The notes under the pieces were generated by a model. That model ran no database searches and was not told the origin of the DNA. It worked only from the letters and a program-made list of their open reading frames with translations. Both the position numbers and the translations under genes were made by a program. Shown here one piece after another: positions 30,259 to 39,893 of a stretch of DNA of 64,000 nt. The stretch comes from Streptomyces sp. FIT100 (GTDB lineage: Bacteria > Actinomycetota > Actinomycetes > Streptomycetales > Streptomycetaceae): contig NZ_CP075715.1 of NCBI RefSeq assembly GCF_024584805.1, positions 3,468,026 to 3,532,025 on the forward strand, in the 5' to 3' direction. Numbering within the stretch: the stretch's first letter is position 1; each line of letters opens with the position of its first letter.

Positions 30259-30995
30259 GGCGCGCCGGCGGAGGACGGGGCAGCGCAGCTCGCGTCGGAG
30301 CAGGCGGCGTCGGAGCAGGCCGCATCGGAGCAGCTCGCGTCGGTGTAGGCCGCATTGGTGTACGCCGCGAGCCACTCGGGGAAGGCCGTGAGGTCCGGCA
30401 GGACCACGTCCGCCCCCGCCTCCCGCAGTTCGCCCTCCGCACACGGCCCGGTCGGTACGGCGACGGACAGCGCCCCGGCGGTACGCGCCCCGCGCACGTC
30501 GCCGGTGTGGTCGCCGACGTACACCCGCGCCCCGTGCTCGCGCAGCGCCTCGGCCTTGGCCTCGGCCCACAGCCAGCCGACGACGGCGTCCGGCTCGATG
30601 CCGAGGTGGTCGAGGTGCAGCCTGGCGTTCGGCTCGTGCTTGGCGGTGACCACGATCGCCCGCCCGCCGAGCGCCTGGACGGCCGCCACGGCCTCGCGGG
30701 CGCCCGGCATCGCGAGGGTCGGGGCGATCGCGTGCGCGGGGTAGATCTCCCGGTAGCGGTCGCCCATCTCCTGGATCCGGTGGTCGGGGAACCAGTGTGC
30801 GAGCTCCTGCTCCAGGGGCGGCCCGAGCCGGGTGACGGCGAGGTCTGCGTCGATGTGGACACCCGTCTCGGCGGAGAGCGCGCGGTAGGCGGCGTGGATG
30901 CCGGGGCGGGAGTCGATCAGCGTCATGTCGAGGTCGAAGCCGACGGTCAGCGGGCGGGGGCGGGGTTCCGGAGCCGTGGGAGCCATGGAAGCCAT
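30255..30995 (-). CDS. HAD-family phosphatase with Cys-containing repeat tail
   Basis: A 246-residue HAD hydrolase of the phosphoglycolate phosphatase-like group. Motif I is GFDLDMTLIDSR, motif II VVTAKHEPN, and motif III/IV is VYVGDHTGDVRGA. The cap domain lies between motifs I and II. The last 30 residues are odd: five 15-bp DNA repeats encode pentapeptides of the form (C/Y)(S/T)(D/N)A(A/S), adding about four cysteines. ATG 30995 was chosen; ATG 30986 is equally possible. The substrate is not evident. Confidence 0.88.
   Translation of the reverse strand: MASMAPTAPEPRPRPLTVGFDLDMTLIDSRPGIHAAYRALSAETGVHIDADLAVTRLGPPLEQELAHWFPDHRIQEMGDRYREIYPAHAIAPTLAMPGAREAVAAVQALGGRAIVVTAKHEPNARLHLDHLGIEPDAVVGWLWAEAKAEALREHGARVYVGDHTGDVRGARTAGALSVAVPTGPCAEGELREAGADVVLPDLTAFPEWLAAYTNAAYTDASCSDAACSDAACSDASCAAPSSAGAP
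30292..30366. repeat. 15-bp tandem repeat, five copies, in the HAD gene
   Basis: Five in-frame units of GCRTYGGWGYASGCC encode the C-terminal pentapeptide repeat of the HAD phosphatase, just before its stop codon. Confidence 0.75.
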
Positions 30996-31036
30996 TGTGC
31001 CGGTCGGGATTCGAACACCCGAAAGACGGCCCCCGG

Positions 31037-32008
31037 CTACCTCCGGCGCGCGCGCCAGACCAGGTACAGCGCCGTCGCCACCGCCGCGCCCCGCACCACC
31101 CACGGCCACGCCCCCGCGAGCGCGTCGCCCATCGCCTCGCCGCCGGCGGGGATCGGCTCGCCCCACTTGCCGTTGAGCCGACCCCAGAACCACACCCCGG
31201 TGCCCACCACCACCGCGACCGGAAGGCCGAGGACACCCCACTTCGCCTCCGTACGGGACAGCGAGCGCGAGCCGTACGCCACGAGCCAGCCGAGGGCGAG
31301 CGCCAGCCAGGAGCCGAGGACCGTACCGACGGCCAGGAGTACGGCGGCGGTCAGCAGCACGGGGTTGCCGAGCCGGCCCGGCAGCAGGCGGCGGCGTTCC
31401 GGAGCCTCCCCGTCGTCCTCCGCCGTGTCGAGCCCGTCCCGCTCCTCCGTCTCCTCGCTCGCCTCGCTCGCCTCGCTTGCCTCGCTTGCCTCGCCCTTCT
31501 CGGGCTGCCCGTCCGCTTCCTTCCGCGGCGGCGGCCGCAGTATCTCCGCGATCTCCACCCCGCCCACGAACCCGCCGATGCCGTCGCCGCCCTCCCCCGG
31601 GCCCCCGGGGCCGATCCGCCACCAGTCGGGTTCGCCCCCGGACGGGCCGAGCTCGTCCATCCCGGCCAGGTGCGGAGGCGACGCGGCGGAGGAGCTCCGC
31701 TGCTCCGGCACCGCCGCGGACGGCACCGAGGGCGCGCGCGGCGCGGAGGCCCGCCCCGCGGGCGCGCCGTCCCCGCCGCCTCCGTCCGCCGCCGCGGCCA
31801 CCACCTCGTCCGGTGTCCCCAGCCGCCCCAGGATGCGGTGCACCGCGGCCGGGGTGTCGGTGTCGTACTTCGCGCGCTGCCGGTCGATCTCGTTCCGCAG
31901 CGACGACACGAGCCGCATCCTGGTCCCGGAGGGCAACTGGCGCTGCTGGGCCAGGTCGCCGACCCGGCTCAGATAGTCGAAGACAAGCTGGTCGCTCTCG
32001 ATCCCCAC
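31037..32008 (-). CDS. membrane protein with HAAS-like N-terminal domain
   Basis: A 323-residue protein. Residues 1-75 (VFDYLSRVGDLAQQRQLPSG, VHRILGRLGTPDEVVAAA) resemble the helical HAAS/DUF1700 domain found at the N-terminus of bacterial membrane regulators. A long Gly/Pro/Glu-rich linker follows, with the repeat EASEASEASEASEE. The C-terminal 120 residues contain three or four transmembrane helices (PVLLTAAVLLAVGTVLGSWL, WGVLGLPVAVVVGTGVWFW). The GTG at 32008 begins the folded part. The role is unknown; it is divergent from the helicase-associated gene. Confidence 0.75.
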   Translation of the reverse strand: MGIESDQLVFDYLSRVGDLAQQRQLPSGTRMRLVSSLRNEIDRQRAKYDTDTPAAVHRILGRLGTPDEVVAAAADGGGGDGAPAGRASAPRAPSVPSAAVPEQRSSSAASPPHLAGMDELGPSGGEPDWWRIGPGGPGEGGDGIGGFVGGVEIAEILRPPPRKEADGQPEKGEASEASEASEASEETEERDGLDTAEDDGEAPERRRLLPGRLGNPVLLTAAVLLAVGTVLGSWLALALGWLVAYGSRSLSRTEAKWGVLGLPVAVVVGTGVWFWGRLNGKWGEPIPAGGEAMGDALAGAWPWVVRGAAVATALYLVWRARRR

Positions 32009-32070
32009 GGTCGCCCCTCCACAGCGCGGCCCCGGCCACCCGCCGCCGGCGGGCGCCCTGACCCGACGTC

Positions 32071-32150
32071 AGGCTGCGTCCGGCCGGTCCTGCCGGGCTC
32101 GCGTGCCCTGGCACGCAGACTGATCCGGCCTGATCGACCGGACGCAGCCT
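32071..32150. promoter_or_regulatory. 80-bp structured inverted repeat in a divergent promoter region
   Basis: AGGCTGCGTCCGG (32071-32083) pairs perfectly with 32138-32150, and inside it GCGTGCC/GGCACGC (32101-32107 with 32110-32116) forms a second stem. The element could fold as a cruciform or RNA. It sits between two divergent genes and 18 bp before the -10-like TAACGT (32168-32173). Confidence 0.5.
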
Positions 32151-32213
32151 AGCGCGCGGGCAGGGGCTAACGTGGTCCGGATGGGGACCGGTGAACTCGA
32201 TCGGGAGGCACAC

Positions 32214-34871
<2,658 letters not shown>

Positions 34872-34916
34872 CGCGCCCACCGCGCGGCGCCTGGACCGCC
34901 CGCCCGCCGCCTGTCG

Positions 34917-35321
34917 CTAGGGCGGCGGCCCCGGACGATCCCGTGTGGGGCCCCGAGCGCTTTTGGGATCTTGAGGGCCTGGCGCTTTGAGGAACCAGAT
35001 GATGATCAACAACGCGAGCGCGCCGAGGGCCGCGAGCGAGAAGCCGATCACCATGGTGTACGGCGCCTGCTCCACTTGATCACGTCGGTCCTCCAGCAGT
35101 CCTTCGTAGGTGCTGGAGGTGCCACCGGAACATACGTACCGGTCGTCATCGGGCATCACATCATCACCGCACATGATCGGCCGGTCTGCCGCGAAGCGAT
35201 CGTGGACACCGATGCCGGCCACGATCAGTCCCATCGGGATCCCCGCTCCGATGAAGACGAAACACAGCGCCAACCCCAGGCAGGACAGGCACCCCTTGGC
35301 GCGTCCAGAGCCCTTTGACAT
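34917..35321 (-). CDS. small membrane protein, unknown family
   Basis: A 134-residue protein with two transmembrane helices, CLGLALCFVFIGAGIPMGLI near the start and YTMVIGFSLAALGALALLII near the end. The region between them (CGDDVMPDDDRYVCSGGTSS) is acidic with two cysteines and likely external. The ATG at 35321 is preceded by GGGAGC about 9 nt upstream; a GTG three codons earlier is less well placed. It lies between the helicase-associated gene and a divergent GntR gene. Its GC content is a little below that of its neighbours. Confidence 0.7.
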   Translation of the reverse strand: MSKGSGRAKGCLSCLGLALCFVFIGAGIPMGLIVAGIGVHDRFAADRPIMCGDDVMPDDDRYVCSGGTSSTYEGLLEDRRDQVEQAPYTMVIGFSLAALGALALLIIIWFLKAPGPQDPKSARGPTRDRPGPPP

Positions 35322-35542
35322 CGCGATCACGCTCCCGGCGCGTTTCCGTTCCAGCGGGGTCCAAGGCTCCCAGCGAGGCGCCGATCCCGGGCGGGTCTCC
35401 TCCCGAATCGACCGGAAAGAAGGACCGTCGGTGCCGTTGGCGCCGGAAGCCTCAGGCGCCGACCCGGCGACTGGGGCGGTGTCGCTACGCCAGGCATCTG
35501 GAGAGTCCTCAACAGCACACCGCGCCCGGCCATGCCCTCCCC

Positions 35543-35556
35543 TAGGGTGTCTAGAG
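35543..35556. promoter_or_regulatory. CTAG-N5-CTAG repeat before the GntR gene
   Basis: Two CTAG half-sites separated by GGTGT lie about 20 bp before the GntR start codon. CTAG is rare in Streptomyces DNA, and a spaced pair next to a GntR gene suggests an autoregulatory operator. Confidence 0.35.
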
Positions 35557-35572
35557 AGGAAAGGATCACCGA

Positions 35573-36334
35573 GTGACGGCCAATGACGGCGAGGACCGCC
35601 GCCCCAAGTACCAGCGGATCGCGGACGAGCTGAAGAACGCGATCCACTCGGGCGCCTACGGCCCGGGAGACCGACTGCCCGGCGAGAACGACCTCATGGC
35701 GCAGTACGAAGTGGCGCGCATGACCGCCCGGCAGGCGCTGGGGCTGCTCCAGAGCGAGGGCATCGCCGAGGCGCGCAAGGGAGCAGGAGTCTTCGTCCGC
35801 GCCTTCCGGCCGCTGCGGCGGCGCGGCATCCAGCGGTTGTCACGGGAGCAGTGGGGCTCGGGCCGGTCCGTGTGGTCGGCGGACATCGGTGAGCGTGATC
35901 TCGTCGTGGACGGGATCGAGGTCACCGAGGCCGACACTCCTCGTCACATCGCCGAGGTCCTGGGCCTGGAGGAGGCGGAACGTGTCTGCGTGCGGAGCCG
36001 GCGCTTCGTGCTCGACGGCAAGCCCGTGCTCCTCGCCACGTCGTACCTCCCCGCCGCACTGGTCGCCGGCTCTGCCATCACCGGCGAGGACACCGGTCCC
36101 GGCGGCACGTACGCACGCCTCGCCGAGCTGGGCCACAAACCGGTTCACTTCCGCGAGGAGCTCCGCTCACGAATGCCGTCCCACGAGGAGACGGCCCAGC
36201 TTTCGCTGGCTCCGGGGACGCCCGTGATCCTCATCTGCCGGACCGCCTTCGCCGAGGACGGCCGACCCGTCGAGGTCAACGAGATGGTCCTGGACTCGGC
36301 CGCGTACGTTCTGGAGTACGACTTCGACAGCTGA
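35573..36334 (+). CDS. GntR/HutC-family transcriptional regulator
   Basis: A 253-residue regulator. Residues 10-75 are a GntR winged helix (YQRIADELKNAIHSGAYGPG, DLMAQYEVARMTARQALGLL). A UTRA ligand domain follows (FVLDGKPVLLATSYLPAALV, VILICRTAFAEDGRPVEVNE). The start is GTG. In Streptomyces, similar proteins control transfer functions of integrative plasmids (KorSA type) or sugar uptake; no such genes are near. CTAG-GGTGT-CTAG about 20-30 bp upstream is a possible operator. Confidence 0.88.
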   Translation: MTANDGEDRRPKYQRIADELKNAIHSGAYGPGDRLPGENDLMAQYEVARMTARQALGLLQSEGIAEARKGAGVFVRAFRPLRRRGIQRLSREQWGSGRSVWSADIGERDLVVDGIEVTEADTPRHIAEVLGLEEAERVCVRSRRFVLDGKPVLLATSYLPAALVAGSAITGEDTGPGGTYARLAELGHKPVHFREELRSRMPSHEETAQLSLAPGTPVILICRTAFAEDGRPVEVNEMVLDSAAYVLEYDFDS

Positions 36335-36464
36335 CGGTCCTCGCCTTACCACGCACGGCGGTGTGGCCGGGGCCACTCGGCCGCACCGCCCGATGAGGCA
36401 GACTGGAGGATTGGCTGTACGGGACCGGCGTCGCGTACGGGAGCCACGACGAAAGGGCACACGC

Positions 36465-38108
36465 GTGAACGGACCGCTCATCGTCCAGAGCGACAAGACT
36501 CTCCTGCTCGAGGTCGACCACGAGCTCGCCGACGCCTGCCGGCGCGTCATCGCCCCGTTCGCGGAGCTGGAGCGCGCCCCCGAGCACATCCACACCTACC
36601 GCATCACCCCCCTCGGGCTGTGGAACGCGCGGGCCGCCGGGCACGACGCCGAGCAGGTCGTGGACGCGCTCGTCGAGTACTCCCGCTACCCCGTCCCGCA
36701 CGCGCTGCTCGTCGACGTCGCCGAGACGATGGCCCGCTACGGCCGTCTCACGCTCCTCAAGCACCCGACCCACGGCCTGGTGCTGACCACCACCGACCGG
36801 CCGGTCCTGGAGGAGATCCTCCGCTCCAAGAAGGTCCAGCCGCTGGTCGGCGCCCGGCTCGACCCCGACACGGTCGCCGTGCACCCCTCCGAGCGCGGCC
36901 AGATCAAGCAGACCCTGCTGAAGCTCGGCTGGCCGGCCGAGGACCACGCCGGTTACGTGGACGGCGAGGCCCACCGCATCGACCTGGACGAGTCCGGCTG
37001 GGCCCTGCGCCCGTACCAGAAGCAGGCCGTCGAGGGCTTCTGGCACGGCGGCTCGGGCGTCGTCGTGCTCCCCTGCGGCGCGGGCAAGACGCTCGTCGGC
37101 GCGGGCGCGATGGCCCAGGCGAAGGCGACGACGCTGATCCTCGTCACGAACACCGTCTCGGCCCGCCAGTGGAAGCACGAGCTCGTCAAGCGCACCTCGC
37201 TCACGGAGGAGGAGATCGGCGAGTACAGCGGCGCGAAGAAGGAGATCCGCCCGGTCACCATCGCCACGTACCAGGTGCTGACGACGAAGCGGAAGGGGAT
37301 CTATCCCCACCTGGAGCTCTTCGACTCCCGCGACTGGGGACTGATCGTCTACGACGAGGTGCATCTGCTGCCCGCGCCCGTCTTCAAGTTCACCGCCGAC
37401 CTCCAGGCGCGCCGCCGGCTCGGCCTGACCGCGACGCTGGTGCGCGAGGACGGCCGCGAGTCGGACGTCTTCTCGCTCATCGGCCCGAAGCGCTTCGACG
37501 CGCCCTGGAAGGAGATCGAGGCGCAGGGCTACATCGCGCCCGCCGACTGCGTCGAGGTCCGGGTCAATCTGACGGAGTCCGAGCGGCTCGCCTACGCGAC
37601 GGCGGAGACCGAGGAGAAGTACCGCTACTGCGCGACCACGGACACCAAGCGGAAGGTGACCGAACAGCTCGTCCGCAAGCACGCGGGCCAGCAGACGCTC
37701 GTCATCGGCCAGTACATCGACCAGCTCGACGAGCTGGGCGAGCACCTGGACGCCCCGGTCATCAAGGGCGAGACGCCCAACTCCCAGCGCGAGAAGCTCT
37801 TCGACGCCTTCCGCAACGGCGAGATCAGCGTCCTCGTCGTGTCGAAGGTCGCGAACTTCTCGATCGACCTCCCCGAGGCGACCATCGCCATCCAGGTCTC
37901 CGGCACCTTCGGCTCCCGCCAGGAGGAGGCACAGCGCCTCGGCCGCGTCCTGCGCCCCAAGGCCGACGGCCACAAGGCCCACTTCTACTCGGTGGTGGCC
38001 CGCGACACGATCGACCAGGACTTCGCCGCCCACCGCCAGCGCTTCCTGGCGGAACAGGGGTACGCCTACCGGATCATGGACGCGGACGAGCTGCTGAACG
38101 AGGGCTGA
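36465..38108 (+). CDS. DNA repair helicase XPB
   Basis: A 547-residue superfamily 2 helicase of the bacterial XPB/Ssl2 type. An N-terminal damage-recognition-like domain (to about 180) precedes the helicase core: Walker A LPCGAGKTLVGAG, DEVH box in VYDEVHLLPAP, and motif III LGLTATLVREDGRESD with the RED motif. Motif VI is QEEAQRLGRVLRPK. It unwinds DNA with 3'-5' polarity in archaeal and mycobacterial examples. GTG 36465 (VNGPLIVQSDKTLLLEVDH) is the family start. Its usual upstream partner gene lies 1.6 kb away, with two genes inserted between. Its 3' end overlaps the convergent GT87 gene by 35 bp. Confidence 0.95.
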   Translation: MNGPLIVQSDKTLLLEVDHELADACRRVIAPFAELERAPEHIHTYRITPLGLWNARAAGHDAEQVVDALVEYSRYPVPHALLVDVAETMARYGRLTLLKHPTHGLVLTTTDRPVLEEILRSKKVQPLVGARLDPDTVAVHPSERGQIKQTLLKLGWPAEDHAGYVDGEAHRIDLDESGWALRPYQKQAVEGFWHGGSGVVVLPCGAGKTLVGAGAMAQAKATTLILVTNTVSARQWKHELVKRTSLTEEEIGEYSGAKKEIRPVTIATYQVLTTKRKGIYPHLELFDSRDWGLIVYDEVHLLPAPVFKFTADLQARRRLGLTATLVREDGRESDVFSLIGPKRFDAPWKEIEAQGYIAPADCVEVRVNLTESERLAYATAETEEKYRYCATTDTKRKVTEQLVRKHAGQQTLVIGQYIDQLDELGEHLDAPVIKGETPNSQREKLFDAFRNGEISVLVVSKVANFSIDLPEATIAIQVSGTFGSRQEEAQRLGRVLRPKADGHKAHFYSVVARDTIDQDFAAHRQRFLAEQGYAYRIMDADELLNEG

Positions 38109-39312
38109 CGGGAAGGCGGTTCCCCGCCGGGACGGCTGCCGACGGGAGGGCCGCCGACGGGAGGGGCGCTGCCGCGGCGCCCCTCCGCAGCCGTAGCGCC
38201 GCATACGCCAGCAGTCCCACCCCCAGCAGCGGGTAGGGCGACGCCAACGGCTGCTGCCACCAGTGCAGTTGGAGGTCCAGGTCGCCCTCGTGGGGCAGGA
38301 GCCACATCGTGCGCGCCAGAAAGACCACCGTCACCGCCACGGCCGCGGCACGGTGGCCCTCGGCGATCAGGACGGCCAGGAGCGGGACGCACCACACCCA
38401 GTGGTGGGACCAGCTGATCGGGGAGACGAGCAGGGCCGTGAAGGCGACGACGAGGACGCCCCACCGCTCGGGCGCGCGGCGGGCGGTCCACAGCCCCGCG
38501 GCAGCGGTCGCCACCGCCGCGGCCGCCCACACCGCGCCCGGCTCCGCCAGGTGCAGGGCGCGCGCGAAGAGCCCCTGGAGCGACTGGTTGTCGACGATCC
38601 ACGCCTTGCCGACACGGTCCGTCTCGAAGATCCGCCGGGTCCAGAACTCGCCACTGGCCTCCGGCAGGACGACCGCCCCGAGGAGCACCGTCCCGGCCAG
38701 TGCGGCGAGGGCCGTGACCCCGGCCCGCACCCTGCCGGTGACCAGCAGGAGCACGATGAAGACGGCGGGCGTCAGCTTCACCCCTGCCGCGACACCCAGG
38801 GCGAAGCCCTTGCCGAGGGCGCCGGGCGGCCGGGACAGGTCCCACAGGACCAGGCACACGAGCGCGAGATTGATCTGGCCGAAGACGACCGTCTGGAAGA
38901 CGGGTTCCAGCCAGAGCCCGAGCGCGGTGGCGCCGAGCACGTACGGCGCGCGGACCGGCAGCCCGGCGAAGCGGCAGGAGAGGCGTACGAGCACGGCGAG
39001 GAGCAGGGCGTTCCCGGCGACGAAGACCGCCTTCAGGGCGGTGACGGGCAGCCAGGTCGTCGGCACGAAGAGGATCGCGGCGAAGGGCGGATACGTGGCG
39101 GGCAGCTGCCACTCGGTGACGGTGAAGCCGTACAGGTCGGTGCCGTTGGCGACGGCCGCACCCTCGGCCCGGTAGACGAGGGTGTCCGCCATGGGGATGT
39201 GCCGGGCGACGCAGAGGGCGGCCAGCGCGGCGAGCGAGAGGACGAGAGCGCCTGCGGCCGGCAGCGAGCGGGCGGGCACGGTCCGGTGCGGGTACGTCAC
39301 ACCGCGCGACAC
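38074..39312 (-). CDS. GT87 alpha-mannosyltransferase-like membrane protein
   Basis: A 412-residue integral membrane glycosyltransferase of the DUF2029/GT87 group that includes mycobacterial PimE and arabinan-mannan enzymes. About ten hydrophobic helices are present. The conserved catalytic loop YRAEGAAVANGTDLYG with Asp in DLYG, the loop NQSLQG, and SPISWSHHWVWCVPLLAVL are family signatures. It uses polyprenyl-phosphate mannose on the outer face. The start is GTG 39312. The 3' end overlaps XPB tail to tail. Confidence 0.88.
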   Translation of the reverse strand: MSRGVTYPHRTVPARSLPAAGALVLSLAALAALCVARHIPMADTLVYRAEGAAVANGTDLYGFTVTEWQLPATYPPFAAILFVPTTWLPVTALKAVFVAGNALLLAVLVRLSCRFAGLPVRAPYVLGATALGLWLEPVFQTVVFGQINLALVCLVLWDLSRPPGALGKGFALGVAAGVKLTPAVFIVLLLVTGRVRAGVTALAALAGTVLLGAVVLPEASGEFWTRRIFETDRVGKAWIVDNQSLQGLFARALHLAEPGAVWAAAAVATAAAGLWTARRAPERWGVLVVAFTALLVSPISWSHHWVWCVPLLAVLIAEGHRAAAVAVTVVFLARTMWLLPHEGDLDLQLHWWQQPLASPYPLLGVGLLAYAALRLRRGAAAAPLPSAALPSAAVPAGNRLPVSPRSAARPRP

Positions 39313-39360
39313 TACAGTGACGGAGGGTCAGCGGAGTTCAGGGGATCACGTTCAGGGGGA

Positions 39361-39555
39361 TCAGCGGTGGCGGCGGACGACGCCGGCCTCCTCGCCGTAC
39401 TCCCCGAGGATCACGACCTCGACGGCCGCGATCGCGAAGACCTTGACCGCGCGCAGCGCGTCTCCGATCCGGTGCGAGTGGTGGGTGGCGGCGCCGGTCG
39501 CGGTGGCCCCGCGCCCAGGCCCCGCGGCTGGGTGGTGGAAGGTGGCTGTACTCAT
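39361..39555 (-). CDS. 64-residue conserved small protein
   Basis: The first half is His/Gly/Ala-rich (MSTATFHHPAAGPGRG). The second half, RIGDALRAVKVFAIAAVEVV followed by ILGEYGEEAGV, looks like an amphipathic or membrane-associated helix with a conserved GEYxEEAGV end. I recall similar short Streptomyces proteins with AVKVF and LGEYxEEAGV. The start is ATG 39555. It lies between the GT87 gene and the helR leader. Role unknown. Confidence 0.65.
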   Translation of the reverse strand: MSTATFHHPAAGPGRGATATGAATHHSHRIGDALRAVKVFAIAAVEVVILGEYGEEAGVVRRHR

Positions 39556-39893
39556 GTCTCCATGGTGGGCTTCCCGCCCCCGGAACCGCATCGGTCCGGG
39601 GGCCGAGCCGCGCCACCCGGCCCGTACGACCTGCGGCATACGGCCTCCCCTACGGGACGGAGCCGCCCGGCCCTCCACCCGGCCCTCCGCCCGGCGGTCG
39701 CCCGCGGAAAACCGTTCGCCCGCAGGGCGCCCGCTGACTAGAATCGCCCGTCTTGCCCGCCTCCCTCCGTGGAGCTCCCGCCCGTCTCCCACCGCCACCC
39801 TCAACCGAGGCCCCACGGGCCGCCCCTCTGCCTCGTCCGCACGGAAACCGGACGGGCAGCCACGCCCCGAACCATGCCGCAGGAGGCTTTGTC
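39556..39893 (+). promoter_or_regulatory. helR upstream region
   Basis: 338 bp with no gene. TAGAAT (39739-39744) is a good -10 box, with a weak TTCGCC 18 bp upstream; it predicts a leader of about 145 nt. I looked for the rifamycin-associated element (an inverted repeat around GGGGCTTGC) and did not see it. Confidence 0.4.

Noticed and set aside
31002..31026. A tRNA gene
   Set aside because: Only a T-arm-like string with 4 paired bases is present. No D-arm, anticodon arm or acceptor stem can be folded around it.
36276..38204. A 642-codon minus-strand ORF opposite XPB
   Set aside because: It is an antisense shadow; XPB on the plus strand has Walker A, DEVH and RED motifs.
39556..39893. Rifamycin-associated element before helR
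   Set aside because: No inverted repeat of the GGGGCTTGC type was seen in the 338-bp upstream region.
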